From positions 1-64,000 of the forward strand of contig JAISYQ010000032.1 of the NCBI GenBank assembly GCA_031269775.1: a stretch of DNA of 64,000 nucleotides, written 5' to 3'. Of this stretch, positions 1-9,672 are shown piece after piece; position 1 is the first letter of the stretch; every line of letters begins with the position of its first letter. The translations under genes and the position numbers were made by a program. Source of the stretch: Streptococcaceae bacterium (lineage in GTDB: Bacteria; Bacillota; Bacilli; Lactobacillales; Streptococcaceae). Under the pieces are notes generated by a model. The model made no database searches, was not told where the DNA came from, and was given only the letters and a program-made list of their open reading frames with translations.

Positions 1-447
1 GGTGAAGCTACACAGTTCATGACACAATTGTTTTGGTTGAAGATACGTTAATTCAAAGCGGAGATTTTCAACTTCCTGGCAAGAAAGCTTTGCTTGAGGT
101 TAATGAAATTGAAATAGTGATAGTTGATGTTACGGAAAGCCCCATTGAGCGTCCTAAAAAAACAATGTTCATGGTATTCAGAAAAAAAGAAGCACCACAC
201 AATTAAAACGCAAGTGATTGTTAATCAAAGGACAGGCAAAATTATTTCAGTTGATCATGAAAAAGGAAATGTTCATGATTTTAAGCTATATAAAAGCACA
301 GTTGGCTATGCGATTTCAGGGGGTATTTTAGCTCGATTTGATAGCGGATATCAAGGCGCTTTAAATTTTCATAAAAATAGCGAGATTCCCAAAAATAAAT
401 CTAAAAAATTGCCGTTAACATTGGAATTTTTGCAGTTTAGTGAGTGA
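1..447 (+). pseudogene. IS5-family transposase remnant (partial, frameshifted)
   Basis: This is the C-terminal half of a DDE transposase that enters from outside the window. The frame containing VDVTESPIERPKK is lost at an A7 run near 154-160. Reading resumes one frame over as YSEKKKHHTIKTQ, VIVNQRTGKII and HDFKLYKS. The same blocks appear in the element at 31049-31930 (VDVTETSCKRPKK, YSGKKKCHIIK, HDFKLF), so the two are relatives but not identical copies. The C-terminus is cut short after an LPLTLEFLQFSE-like tail, and no right terminal repeat is seen before the next pseudogene begins. It is inactive as it stands. Confidence 0.8.
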
Positions 448-463
448 AATGGTTAAGGAAAAT

Positions 464-945
464 ATGAATTATTTAGTAGTAGCGCATCCAGATGATGAGG
501 TTCTGGTGCGGGGGCTACGATGTATAAGTTGGCTCAAGAAGGTCATTTGGTCAGTGTTTGTATTCTTTTTGGAGAAGTGAGGGCTAGAGTTGTATCGGTC
601 AGAGATAAAGGAATTGCATGAGGATATTAGTAGTTCGTTAAAGTTTTTAGATGTTGAAAAAGTTATCAAAGGTAAATTTTCAAATATTAAGTTTAATGCC
701 ATGCCTCATCTAAGGTTAATTAAATTTATTGAAAAGGCGATCAATGAGACTGAAGCTGACGTTGTTTTTACACATCATCCTTGTGATTTAAATAATGATC
801 ATTTGCATACTTCCTTTGCTTGTCAGGCAGCAGCTAGATTTTTTCAAAAGCAGTTAAATGCTCAGATGCTATGCCTTTAAAGGAATTACTTTTTATGAAA
901 GTGTTTTCAGCAACGGATTGGGAGTTCAATAAAAAGTATAGATAA
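464..945 (+). pseudogene. PIG-L/LmbE-family deacetylase, broken
   Basis: The N-terminus reads NYLVVAHPDDEVL, the metal-binding AHPDDE signature of zinc-dependent N-acetyl deacetylases. One base is missing after GAGGTTCTGG near 503, and the expected GAGATMYKLAQEGHL continues in another frame. A further shift brings in ELHEDISSSLKFL and the second metal motif region (THHPCDLNNDHLHT). A last shift near 870 joins a short tail, PLKELLFMKVFSATDW, before a stop. The start at 464 has an AAGGA ribosome site. An intact relative lies at 28077-28739. The family removes acetyl groups from amino sugars, and this copy cannot make a full protein. Confidence 0.8.
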
Positions 946-981
946 ATTTTGAAAATAAGAAGAAAGTGAATAATTAGAAAA

Positions 982-1602
982 ATGAGAGTGTATATTCATG
1001 TGAAACGTATTGCTGATTTTGTTTTAGCGTTTGTAAATATAATTGCTCTTATTCCTCTTTTTTTGTTATTATTTACTTTAATTAAAATAGAATCACCTGG
1101 CCCTGTTTTGTTTAAGCAAAAACGTATTACTAAGGGGAAAAAAGTATTTAATATCTATAAATTTCGTACTATGCGAGTGGGGACACCTAAAAATATTCCA
1201 ACGCATATACTTAATAATCCAGATGTTTATATTACGAAAATTGGAAAATTTTTACGAAAAATAAGTCTTGATGAATTACCGCAATTGTGGAATATTTTAA
1301 AAGGCGAAATGTCTTTTGTAGGTCCTCGTCCTGCACTTTGGAATCAATATAATTTAATTTCAAAACGGGATAAATATGATGCGAATAATATTCGTCCAGG
1401 TTTGACGGGGTTGGCGCAAATTTGTGGTCGTGATGAACTTAAAATTGATAAGAAAGCAGAGCTAGACGGAGAGTATGTGAAAAATATTTCCTTTTTGATG
1501 GATATTAAAATATTTTTTAAAACTTTCGTTCATGTTTTTAAAAGTAACGGTGTGGTAGAAGGTGGGACGGGTATGTTACGTGAAAAAGGAAATAAAGAAT
1601 GA
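982..1602 (+). CDS. Monotopic phosphoglycosyl transferase (initiating sugar transferase)
   Basis: This protein transfers a sugar-1-phosphate from a UDP-sugar to undecaprenyl phosphate at the membrane, which starts each polysaccharide repeat unit. It has 206 aa, the short PglC/WecP-like form, with one hydrophobic re-entrant helix (residues about 11-34) followed by the cytosolic catalytic domain. Visible motifs are KFRTMR (60-65), the catalytic Asp-Glu pair in DELPQLWN (97-104) and FVGPRP (112-117). It overlaps the next gene by 4 bp, so the two are translationally coupled. The substrate cannot be read from the sequence. UDP-FucNAc, or the 4-keto/4-hydroxy sugar made by the neighbouring epimerase, is a reasonable guess. 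Confidence 0.9.
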   Translation: MRVYIHVKRIADFVLAFVNIIALIPLFLLLFTLIKIESPGPVLFKQKRITKGKKVFNIYKFRTMRVGTPKNIPTHILNNPDVYITKIGKFLRKISLDELPQLWNILKGEMSFVGPRPALWNQYNLISKRDKYDANNIRPGLTGLAQICGRDELKIDKKAELDGEYVKNISFLMDIKIFFKTFVHVFKSNGVVEGGTGMLREKGNKE

Positions 1603-2390
1603 AAAAAGTACTAATCACCGGAGCAGGGAGTTATGTGGGAACAAATTTTAAAAAGTTTTTGCAAAATTATTCTAGTAAGTACAATATTACAACAATAAGC
1701 GTCCGAGACGACCAATGGAAAACAATGGATTTTAGTAAATTTGATGTAATTTTTCATGTTGCTGCTGTTGTCCATAAAAGAGAAAAAAAGTTTATGGAGG
1801 GATTGTATCAGAAAGTAAATTGTGATTTGCCGGTAGCATTAGCTGAAAAGGCGAAAAATGAGGGAGTAAAACAATTTATTTTTATGTCTACTATGGGCGT
1901 GTATGGAATTTTGGGAGAATTAAAAAAAGAAGTTGTTATTACGAAGGAGACACCTGTAAATCCTAAAACATTTTATGCAATTAGCAAGTTAGAAGCAGAG
2001 AAAAGATTGAAAAAGTTTCAATCAGAAGGTTTTATTGTTACGATTCTTCGACCTCCGATGATTTATGGACCGAATTCGCCTGGAAATTTTGCTAAACTTG
2101 AAAAAATTGCAAAGATTACACCGATTTTTCCTAAAATAAACAATCAAAGAAGCATGATACATATAGATAAATTTGCTAGTGAAGTGAAGCGATATATTGA
2201 TGTGCAAAGGTCTGGTATTTTTTTTTCGCAAGATGACCAGTATATTGTAACTAGCGAGTGGGTTAAAAGTATTGCTAAAAAGAATGGTAAAAATGTGCAT
2301 CTTTCTCGTTTTTTGGGAATTATTTTTGAATTTTTTAGAAACGCAAAAATTGTAAAAAAAGTATTTGGAAATTTGATTTATGAGAGGTAG
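1599..2390 (+). CDS. NAD-dependent epimerase/dehydratase (SDR family)
   Basis: This is an extended short-chain dehydrogenase acting on a nucleotide sugar. The Rossmann signature GAGSYVG is at residues 8-14, the catalytic Ser region at STMGVYG (97-103) and the catalytic pair at Y126/K130 (YAISK). At 263 aa it is shorter than UDP-galactose 4-epimerases (about 330). The type is often found directly after a phosphoglycosyl transferase in capsule loci, where it acts on the first sugar or on the lipid-linked sugar. The exact substrate is not recognisable. It overlaps the transferase gene by 4 bp and is followed within 7 bp by a glycosyltransferase. Confidence 0.75.
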   Translation: MKKVLITGAGSYVGTNFKKFLQNYSSKYNITTISVRDDQWKTMDFSKFDVIFHVAAVVHKREKKFMEGLYQKVNCDLPVALAEKAKNEGVKQFIFMSTMGVYGILGELKKEVVITKETPVNPKTFYAISKLEAEKRLKKFQSEGFIVTILRPPMIYGPNSPGNFAKLEKIAKITPIFPKINNQRSMIHIDKFASEVKRYIDVQRSGIFFSQDDQYIVTSEWVKSIAKKNGKNVHLSRFLGIIFEFFRNAKIVKKVFGNLIYER

Positions 2391-2396
2391 TGGTTG

Positions 2397-3635
2397 ATGA
2401 AGGATAAAAAAGATGTTTTATTTTTGTGTCAATATTTTTATCCTGAATTTGTGTCTTCGGCGTTGTTACCTTTTCAAACCGCTAAAATATTAGTAGAGTA
2501 TGGTTTAAAAGTTGGTGTACTTACTGGTATGCCAAATGAATATATAAAAGATAATAAATCTGTTTCTGCAAGAGAAGTTGTTTCTGATATTAAAATTTAT
2601 CGTAAAAAATATTTTGCATTTGATAGAAAGAAAAAAATTGATCGACTATTTAATTATTTTTCATTTTTATGTTCGGTATTATTAAGTATTGCTAAATTTA
2701 GAAAATACAAACTAATAATAGTATATTCTAATCCACCTTTATTACCTATTATTGCTGTACTTGCAAAAAAGTTATTTGGTGTAAAAATGATTTTTGTTAG
2801 TTATGACATATATCCTGAAGGAGCTATTAATACAAAGGTTATTTCAGAAAATGGTGTTATATCAAAAATAATGAAATGGATTAATAATTTAACTTTCAAA
2901 AATTGCTCTAAAGTTATTGCAGTATCAGACGATATGAAAGAATTTATTATAAAAAATCGCAATATTGATGAAAGTAAAGTTTCTGTTATTCATAATTGGG
3001 TTACAGAAAAAAAGAAAGAAATAAAAACATTGAATAATGTTAAATTAAAAAGAATTAGAGATAATTATAAGTTAGTTATTTCTTATTTTGGTAATATGGG
3101 AATTGCTCAAGATCTTGATACTATTGTTGAAACAATTTGGCATTTGAATAATAAAAATGTTGCATTTGTGTTTGCTGGTCATGGTAATAAAAAAGATTGG
3201 ATAATTCAAACAATTAATAATAAAAAATTAAATAACTGTTTTGTTTTTGATTATTTAAAAGGTCGTGATTTTTTAGAATCATTGGCAATGACTGATTTAT
3301 TTATCGTTAGTTTGAAGAAAAATTTAGGAGGTTTAGCCGTTCCTAGTAAAATTTACAGTTATTATCAAAGCGGAAAACCTGTTATCGCAATTATGGATGA
3401 ATTTACAGATATTTATAAAGAGATTCGTGATAATAAAGCAGGTATTTTTATTAAGAATGGTGATGGAGAAAGATTAGCAAAAAAAATTGAGTATTTAATG
3501 CACAATAAATCGGAAATTTACATAATGAAAGCTAATCTTCAAAAAATGGTTAAAGAAAAATATAGTCCTGAAATTTCATTAAATAAGTATTTCAAAGTAA
3601 TTAGTGATGTTTTGAATGGAGGAGTTAATGTTTAA
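2397..3635 (+). CDS. Glycosyltransferase family 4 (WbuB/L-FucNAc transferase type)
   Basis: This is a GT-B fold retaining glycosyltransferase of about 412 aa. The N-terminus reads DVLFLCQYFYPEFVSSA, the acceptor-domain start typical of WbuB-like enzymes. Further on are VSYDIYPEG, VIAVSDDMKEFI and the donor-domain block GKPVIAIMDE. WbuB-type enzymes transfer L-FucNAc, and the next three genes make UDP-L-FucNAc, so that donor is a good inference. TTG at 2394 and ATG at 2397 are both possible starts after the GAGAGGT ribosome site; ATG is preferred. The 3' end overlaps capE by 8 bp. Confidence 0.8.
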   Translation: MKDKKDVLFLCQYFYPEFVSSALLPFQTAKILVEYGLKVGVLTGMPNEYIKDNKSVSAREVVSDIKIYRKKYFAFDRKKKIDRLFNYFSFLCSVLLSIAKFRKYKLIIVYSNPPLLPIIAVLAKKLFGVKMIFVSYDIYPEGAINTKVISENGVISKIMKWINNLTFKNCSKVIAVSDDMKEFIIKNRNIDESKVSVIHNWVTEKKKEIKTLNNVKLKRIRDNYKLVISYFGNMGIAQDLDTIVETIWHLNNKNVAFVFAGHGNKKDWIIQTINNKKLNNCFVFDYLKGRDFLESLAMTDLFIVSLKKNLGGLAVPSKIYSYYQSGKPVIAIMDEFTDIYKEIRDNKAGIFIKNGDGERLAKKIEYLMHNKSEIYIMKANLQKMVKEKYSPEISLNKYFKVISDVLNGGVNV

Positions 3636-4638
3636 AGATAAAACCTTTTTAATCACCGGCGGAACGGGTTCTTTCGGTAATGCTGTTATGAAGCGTTTTT
3701 TAAGTTCGGATGTAAGAGAGATTCGAATTTTTTCGCGTGATGAGAAAAAGCAAGATGGTATGCGCAAAAAGTATAAAAATGAAAAGCTGAAATTTTATAT
3801 TGGTGATGTTCGGAATCTAGCTTCTGTTCAAAATGCGATGTATAATGTGGATTATGTGTTTCATGCAGCAGCGTTAAAGCAAGTTCCCTCATGTGAATTT
3901 TTTCCGATGGAAGCTGTGAAGACAAATGTAATCGGTACAGACAATGTGTTAACAGCGGCAGATCATGCTGGTGTCAAAAAAGTAATCTGTCTTTCCACCG
4001 ATAAAGCTGCTTACCCAATTAATGCAATGGGTATTTCCAAAGCCATGATGGAGAAAACCTTTGTTGCTAGATCTAGAGCAGTCGATTCGAGTAAACTTAT
4101 CATTTGTGGGACACGTTATGGGAATGTAATGGCATCTCGTGGTTCTGTGATTCCGTTATTTATTGAGCAGATTAAAGCGGGGCAGCCGTTGACGATCACC
4201 GATCCTTCGATGACGCGTTTTTTGATAAGTTTGGAAGAGGCGGTGGAGTTGGTTGCTTTTGCGTTTCAACATGCGCAAGCAGGGGACATTATGGTGCAAA
4301 AATCTCCCGCTTCCACAGTTGGTGATTTGGCGCAAGCAGTGAGAGAGTTGTTTGATGCGAAGAATGAAGTTCATGTGATCGGGACTCGTCATGGTGAGAA
4401 GAAATATGAGACGTTGTTGACGCGTGAGGAGTATGTTGTTGCAGAAGATATGGGGAATTTTTATCGAGTACCTGCGGATACTCGTGATTTGAACTATGGT
4501 AAGTATTTTGAAAAAGGAAATGATAAATTGTCCGATGAGAGAGAGTATAATTCAGATAGCACAAAGCGGTTGACGGTGGAGCAGATTAAAGAAAAACTGC
4601 TTGAACTCGAGTATGTGAGAAGTGAGTTGAAGTTATGA
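3628..4638 (+). CDS. capE: UDP-GlcNAc 4,6-dehydratase/5-epimerase (CapE/FnlA type)
   Basis: This carries out the first step of UDP-N-acetyl-L-fucosamine synthesis, converting UDP-GlcNAc to a 4-keto-6-deoxy-L-sugar. The NAD(P) motif GGTGSFG is at residues 11-17. CLSTDKAAYPINAMGISK follows; in CapE-type enzymes Met-Gly-x-x-Lys replaces the usual Tyr-x-x-x-Lys, and that is what is seen here. TRYGNVMASRGSVIPLF is also typical. ATG at 3628 is chosen because GGAGG lies 5 bp upstream; an in-frame ATG at 3616 has no ribosome site. At 336 aa it matches the family. It overlaps the next gene by ATGA. Confidence 0.92.
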   Translation: MFKDKTFLITGGTGSFGNAVMKRFLSSDVREIRIFSRDEKKQDGMRKKYKNEKLKFYIGDVRNLASVQNAMYNVDYVFHAAALKQVPSCEFFPMEAVKTNVIGTDNVLTAADHAGVKKVICLSTDKAAYPINAMGISKAMMEKTFVARSRAVDSSKLIICGTRYGNVMASRGSVIPLFIEQIKAGQPLTITDPSMTRFLISLEEAVELVAFAFQHAQAGDIMVQKSPASTVGDLAQAVRELFDAKNEVHVIGTRHGEKKYETLLTREEYVVAEDMGNFYRVPADTRDLNYGKYFEKGNDKLSDEREYNSDSTKRLTVEQIKEKLLELEYVRSELKL

Positions 4639-5765
4639 AAAGAAAGGCAATGAATATTTTAGTCACTGGAGCAAATGGGTTTGTCGGTAAGAACTTAGTG
4701 GTGGAGCTTAAGAATCAAGGTTATGAAAATATAATGATTTTTGATATTGATACTGACAAATCTCTGCTAGATGAGTATGCAAGAAAGGCTGATTTTGTGT
4801 TTCATTTAGCAGGAGTAAATCGACCGAATAATAAAGAAGAGTTTATGACTGGAAATTTTGTATTTACTTCTGAGTTGCTGAGTTTACTTAAAAAATATCA
4901 AAGTAAAGCACCAATTATGCTGGCTTCTTCGACTCAAGCGAAATTCAATAACCCTTATGGGAAAAGTAAATCAGCAGGTGAAAAATTACTTCGTAAGTAT
5001 AGTCAAAAAATGGAAATTCCGATTTATATTTATCGTTTTCCAAATCTATATGGCAAATGGTCAAAACCAAATTATAACTCAGTTGTGGCGACTTTTTGTT
5101 ATAAAATTGTTCGTGATGAAGAAGTTGTCATTCATGATCCGAATTCGGTTATAAATTTGACGTATATTGATGATGTATTAAAGGAATTATTATCTCTTTT
5201 GGAGGCAAAGGGGACAAACCAAGGAAATTTTTATGAAGTTCCAAAAGTAGCAAAAACAACGGTTGGGGAAATTTTTCAGTTGTTAACAAAATTTAAAAAT
5301 TCTCGTAAAACACTTGAAATACCAAAGTTAGATAATCAATTTGAGAAAAATTTATATAGTACGTATTTGAGTTTTTTACCAAAGGATCATTTTCGATATG
5401 ATTTAAAGATGAATGAGGATACTCGTGGCTCTTTTTCCGAATTTATTCGAACTCCTGAACGTGGGCAGGTTTCTATTAATATTTCGAAACCTGGAATTGT
5501 AAGAGGAAATCACTGGCATCATACAAAAAATGAAAAATTTTTGGTGGTTAGCGGAACAGGTGTGATTCGTGTTCGTCAAGTAAATGATGAGAATAAAAGC
5601 GTGATTGAATATTATATATCAGGGGAAAAGTTAGAAGTGGTGGATATTCCTGTTGGTTACATTCACAGTATTGAAAATTTAGGTGATACAGATATGGTTA
5701 CAGTTATGTGGGTAAATGAAGTGTTTGATCCGAATTCTATGGATACGTATTTTGTGGAGGTCTAG
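4635..5765 (+). CDS. capF: Bifunctional 4-reductase with cupin domain (CapF/FnlB type)
   Basis: This is the second enzyme of UDP-L-FucNAc synthesis. It reduces the 4-keto sugar from CapE to UDP-N-acetyl-6-deoxytalose. The N-terminal SDR domain has GANGFVG (12-18) and a YGKSK active-site pair. The C-terminal third is a metal-binding cupin with the HWHHTKNEKFLVVSGTG signature, which in CapF binds zinc and supports epimerisation. At 376 aa it matches CapF (about 370). An in-frame ATG at 4650 is an alternative start. It overlaps capE by 4 bp and runs directly into capG, so the three form one translational unit. Confidence 0.92.
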   Translation: MKRKAMNILVTGANGFVGKNLVVELKNQGYENIMIFDIDTDKSLLDEYARKADFVFHLAGVNRPNNKEEFMTGNFVFTSELLSLLKKYQSKAPIMLASSTQAKFNNPYGKSKSAGEKLLRKYSQKMEIPIYIYRFPNLYGKWSKPNYNSVVATFCYKIVRDEEVVIHDPNSVINLTYIDDVLKELLSLLEAKGTNQGNFYEVPKVAKTTVGEIFQLLTKFKNSRKTLEIPKLDNQFEKNLYSTYLSFLPKDHFRYDLKMNEDTRGSFSEFIRTPERGQVSINISKPGIVRGNHWHHTKNEKFLVVSGTGVIRVRQVNDENKSVIEYYISGEKLEVVDIPVGYIHSIENLGDTDMVTVMWVNEVFDPNSMDTYFVEV

Positions 5766-6884
5766 TTGTTGAAGAAATTAAAAATGATGACGATTATTGG
5801 AACTCGACCGGAGATTATTCGATTGTCAGAAGTGATGAAGAAATGTGATCAATATTTTGAGCATATTTTAGTACATACGGGTCAGAATTATGATTATGAA
5901 TTGAATCAAATTTTTTTTGATGAGCTAGATTTGCGAGAGCCAGATTACTATTTGGATGCAGTGGGTCAAAATTTAGGTGAGACGATTGGAAATATTATTG
6001 CAAAGTCCTATAAATTGATTGCTGAGGTTCGACCTGATGCAATGTTGATTTTGGGAGATACAAATTCGGTGCTTTCTGCGATAGCTGCTAAACGATTAAA
6101 AGTACCGATTTTTCATATGGAGGCTGGAAATCGATGTTTCGATGAAAATTTACCTGAAGAGACAAATCGCAAAATAGTGGATCATATTGCGGATGTGAAT
6201 TTGTGTTATAGCGAACATGCGCGAAGGTATCTAAATGCGGAGAGTGTTGCAAAAGAGCGAACATATGTCATAGGATCGCCGATGGCGGAGGTTTTGTCTG
6301 TTAATTTGGATAGAATCAAAAAAAATGATATACTAAAAAAGTTAGGATTAGAGAAAAATAAATATCTTTTGCTTTCAGCGCATCGAGAAGAGAACATTGA
6401 TAATGAAAAAAATTTTTTTGAACTGATGAATGCTATCAATGCTATGGCGAAAAGTTATAACATCCCGATTATTTACAGCACTCATCCTCGAAGTGCAAAG
6501 TTTATCGAAAAGAGAAACTTCAAATTTCATTCGTTGGTGAGGAGTTTGAAACCGTTTGGTTTTTTGGCTTATAATCATCTGCAATTGAATGCGTATTGTG
6601 TAGTTTCGGATAGTGGGACGTTACCTGAAGAAGCTTCTTACTTTAAATTTCCTGCGGTGTGCATTCGAACAAGTACAGAAAGACCTGAAGCGATCGACAA
6701 AGGGAATTTTATTATTGGTGGAATTTCAAAAAAGAGTATTTTGCAGTCGGTGGAAATGGCAGTGAATATGGCCCAAAATGGTAATTTTGGCGTAGCTGTA
6801 CCTGATTATACGGATGAAAATGTGAGTGTGAAAGTTGTGAAGGTGGTTCAGGGTTATACGGATGTGGTTAATAAAATAGTGTGA
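5766..6884 (+). CDS. capG: UDP-N-acetyl-talosamine 2-epimerase (CapG/FnlC type)
   Basis: This is the last step of UDP-L-FucNAc synthesis, inverting C2. It belongs to the non-hydrolysing UDP-GlcNAc 2-epimerase family. Seen are IGTRPEIIRLSEV near the N-terminus, ILGDTNSVLSA, MEAGNRCFDENLPEE, LSAHREENID and SDSGTLPEEASYF. At 372 aa it matches the family. The TTG at 5766 starts one base after the capF stop and has GGAGG 5 bp upstream; ATG codons at 5784 and 5787 have no ribosome site. Confidence 0.92.
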   Translation: MLKKLKMMTIIGTRPEIIRLSEVMKKCDQYFEHILVHTGQNYDYELNQIFFDELDLREPDYYLDAVGQNLGETIGNIIAKSYKLIAEVRPDAMLILGDTNSVLSAIAAKRLKVPIFHMEAGNRCFDENLPEETNRKIVDHIADVNLCYSEHARRYLNAESVAKERTYVIGSPMAEVLSVNLDRIKKNDILKKLGLEKNKYLLLSAHREENIDNEKNFFELMNAINAMAKSYNIPIIYSTHPRSAKFIEKRNFKFHSLVRSLKPFGFLAYNHLQLNAYCVVSDSGTLPEEASYFKFPAVCIRTSTERPEAIDKGNFIIGGISKKSILQSVEMAVNMAQNGNFGVAVPDYTDENVSVKVVKVVQGYTDVVNKIV

Positions 6885-6905
6885 AGGAAAAATTAAAATT
6901 GAATT

Positions 6906-8129
6906 ATGAAAATATTGTTAATAAATGTGGTTTGTAAAAGAGGCAGTACAGGTAAAATAGTATATGATTTATATACTGAATTAAATAAACATGGTCACGA
7001 AGCAGCAGTTTGTTATGGTAGAGGTCCAAAAATAAAAGAATTTAATATTTTTAAATTTAGTAGTAATTGGGAAGTATATTTACATGCTTTGTTTACTAGA
7101 ATAACTGGATTACATGGTTGTTATTCATATTTTGCTACTAAAAAACTTATAAAATTTATTAAAAAATTTGAACCAGATGTAGTTAATTTGCATCAATTTG
7201 ATGCATATTTTCTTAATGAAATAACACTTTTTCGATATTTGAAAAATAATAATATAAAAACAGTGCTTACATTACATAGTGAAAATCCATATACAGGGAA
7301 ATGTGGGTATGCTTATGAATGTAATAAGTGGATGAAAGAATGTAAAAATTGTCCGCAAAAAAGAGAATGGCCAAAAAGTTATTTTTTTGATTTTACTAAA
7401 TATATGTTTCACAAGAAAAAAGCTTTAATGAAAGATTTTAATAATATAGCATTGGTAGCACCTTCTAAATGGTTAGCTGATAGAGTTAAATTATCTTTTT
7501 TAAAAGATAAAAGAATTAAAGTAATACACAATGGAATTGATTTAACTGATTTTCATATTTATAACGCAGATGAATTAAAGAAGGGTTTAGGAATTGATGA
7601 AAATGAAAAAATATTACTTCATGTCACACCACATAGTTTATTGAATAAAGGTAAGGGTGGAAAATATATTATTGAATTAGCACGAAAATTGGAGGGTAAA
7701 AATATAAAGATTGTGGTGGTAGGAGAGAAAATAAAGATGGATAATTTTACTAAAAATATTATTCAAGTTGACAAAATATACGATAAATGCTTATTAGCAC
7801 AGTATTATTCAATGGCTGATTTGATGGTGATAACTAGTAAGAAAGAGGTTTTCCCTACTGTTTGTTTAGAGTCTTTAGCATGTGGCACTCCAGTAATTGG
7901 GTTTGATGCAGGTGGAACAGCTGAAACGACACCAGATGGTTATGGTTTATTTGTAAAATATGCAGATGTTGAAATGTTGAAAAAAAAAGTTTTGGATTAC
8001 CTTGATGGAAATTTGATATTAAAATCAAAAAAAGAATATGAAAATTTTGCTAGTATAGAATATAGTAAAGAAAAAATGTTTAATAATTATTTCTATTTAT
8101 ACATCGATATTTTTTTACAAGAAGAATGA
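6906..8129 (+). CDS. Glycosyltransferase family 4
   Basis: This is a 407-aa GT-B glycosyltransferase that would add one sugar to the lipid-linked repeat unit on the cytoplasmic side. The N-terminal RGSTGKIVYDLYTEL loop is the usual diphosphate-binding start. VNLHQFDAYFL and LTLHSENPYTGKCGYAYEC (with a Cys cluster through NCPQK) resemble WcaC/WbdH-like enzymes. The donor-domain E-x7-E region reads KKEVFPTVCLESLACGTPVIG. Donor and acceptor are unknown. It lies 22 bp after capG. A spacer of about 105 bp without recognisable signals separates it from the polymerase. Confidence 0.82.
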   Translation: MKILLINVVCKRGSTGKIVYDLYTELNKHGHEAAVCYGRGPKIKEFNIFKFSSNWEVYLHALFTRITGLHGCYSYFATKKLIKFIKKFEPDVVNLHQFDAYFLNEITLFRYLKNNNIKTVLTLHSENPYTGKCGYAYECNKWMKECKNCPQKREWPKSYFFDFTKYMFHKKKALMKDFNNIALVAPSKWLADRVKLSFLKDKRIKVIHNGIDLTDFHIYNADELKKGLGIDENEKILLHVTPHSLLNKGKGGKYIIELARKLEGKNIKIVVVGEKIKMDNFTKNIIQVDKIYDKCLLAQYYSMADLMVITSKKEVFPTVCLESLACGTPVIGFDAGGTAETTPDGYGLFVKYADVEMLKKKVLDYLDGNLILKSKKEYENFASIEYSKEKMFNNYFYLYIDIFLQEE

Positions 8130-8235
8130 ACGTATACGACTTTTGCAATAAGGAAATGGTATTTACCATAATCTGTTAGAAATTTTACGACGCTTGGAGC
8201 ATGGTCTATTTTAATTTCTACTACTGGAGGCCTTA

Positions 8236-9570
8236 ATGTATAAAAATTTTTTTTTAAGATTAGGACAATATCGTTTTTTGGAAAAATTACTAATATTATT
8301 TATTTATTTATTTTTACAATTAAATATTGTTTTTAATTGTAAAAAATATGATACGTTATCTAATATAATTGCTATATATTTAATTTGTTTATCTGTATAT
8401 ATTTTACTTATTTTATGGAAAAATTTATTACTTAGGCTAATGTTTATTGTTATTGTATATACTAATTATAGTGTGTGCGCATATTATTATATATTTAACG
8501 ATGGAACAAGAAAATTTTTTATTGATTTTAATAATGATAAATTACTTTTAATGAACGGTTTAAATGTGTTGTTAGTATTTATGACAGTTATTGTGCTTTT
8601 TCTCCCTAAAAATATTAAAGTTATTGATATTGACTTATTTATAAATAAAGATAGAAAAAATAGTAAATTGATTGTTGCTATCTCCATCTATATATTTTTA
8701 GCTTTTTTGTTGGGCTACGATAGAGGAAATGTTCTTCTTGATAGAGGAATTCCTTCTACTTATTACGAATATTCAACTATTTTCTTTATTTTAGGTTATT
8801 ATTTTTGTGGAAACAATAAATTATTATTTAGGGTATTAAACTTTTTAATTTCTTTATATTTTGTACAGGGAATTATTTGTTCAAGTAGAGCTATCTCGGT
8901 TCAGTTATTTTTTTTATATTTTGTTTTAAGATATAAGTCAATACCTGCTAAGAAAATATTATTTTTTTCTTTTGTTTTTATTAATTTTTTTATAGGTTTT
9001 TTTCGAAAAGAAACATCATTAATTTATTATTTTTTAAATTCCTTTAATCTGAAAAATGCTATAAATTGTTTCATTAAAAATATTTATGATTATAATTTTT
9101 CTTGGGATACAGCACTTGCTGCTTATTCTACATCTTTATCTTCGTGTGATATTCATAAGTATTTTACATTTATCCAAAGAATGTCTTTTTTAAAAGATTA
9201 TATCAAGACTTTAATTGTAGGAAGCAACAATAATTTCTCCTTTGGTTTGGCTGCTTTTTTACGTAATTGTAATCACTATAATCATGGTGGAACTATATTA
9301 CCTTTTTATTTTAATTTTTTCCTTGGTTATGTGGGGGTAATATTTTTAGCTTTACTTTTAAATTTATATATAAATTTAATGAATAAATTTGATTCTTCAT
9401 TAGGTAAAATAATTTCAATTTATGTTTTAATTTCTTCTTTTAGATGGTATTTATATTCTCCACAACCTCTTTTTAGAGGAGTGTGTTTGTTATGTATTGT
9501 ATATTTTTGTTGTAATATTTTTGATAAATTTAATAAATATGGTCAGGTTTATATTAAAAATCCAAACTAG
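8236..9570 (+). CDS. Wzy-like oligosaccharide repeat-unit polymerase
   Basis: This is a 444-aa, very hydrophobic protein with about ten to twelve predicted membrane segments and one larger polar loop (roughly residues 270-340). That is the layout of Wzy polymerases, which join flipped repeat units on the outer face of the membrane. Sequence motifs in this family are too weak for direct identification. The call rests on topology, the capsule context and the presence of a separate Wzx candidate at 14001. Base composition is even more AT-rich than in the enzymes around it, as is common for polymerase genes. The ribosome site is GGAGGCC. Confidence 0.7.
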   Translation: MYKNFFLRLGQYRFLEKLLILFIYLFLQLNIVFNCKKYDTLSNIIAIYLICLSVYILLILWKNLLLRLMFIVIVYTNYSVCAYYYIFNDGTRKFFIDFNNDKLLLMNGLNVLLVFMTVIVLFLPKNIKVIDIDLFINKDRKNSKLIVAISIYIFLAFLLGYDRGNVLLDRGIPSTYYEYSTIFFILGYYFCGNNKLLFRVLNFLISLYFVQGIICSSRAISVQLFFLYFVLRYKSIPAKKILFFSFVFINFFIGFFRKETSLIYYFLNSFNLKNAINCFIKNIYDYNFSWDTALAAYSTSLSSCDIHKYFTFIQRMSFLKDYIKTLIVGSNNNFSFGLAAFLRNCNHYNHGGTILPFYFNFFLGYVGVIFLALLLNLYINLMNKFDSSLGKIISIYVLISSFRWYLYSPQPLFRGVCLLCIVYFCCNIFDKFNKYGQVYIKNPN

Positions 9571-9672
9571 TTGTCCTAGGCAATCGCGTATGATTTTTTT
9601 GTAATAAAGTATGAATTTTAAATCGGCATTAGCGATAATTTACATTAAAAAAGGTGGCTCATATAAAAAATT

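Noticed and set aside
8130-8235. Noncoding spacers of about 100 bp before several capsule genes (also 9571-9672 and 11168-11311)
   Set aside because: They show no shared motif, hairpin or promoter that would support a regulatory call.
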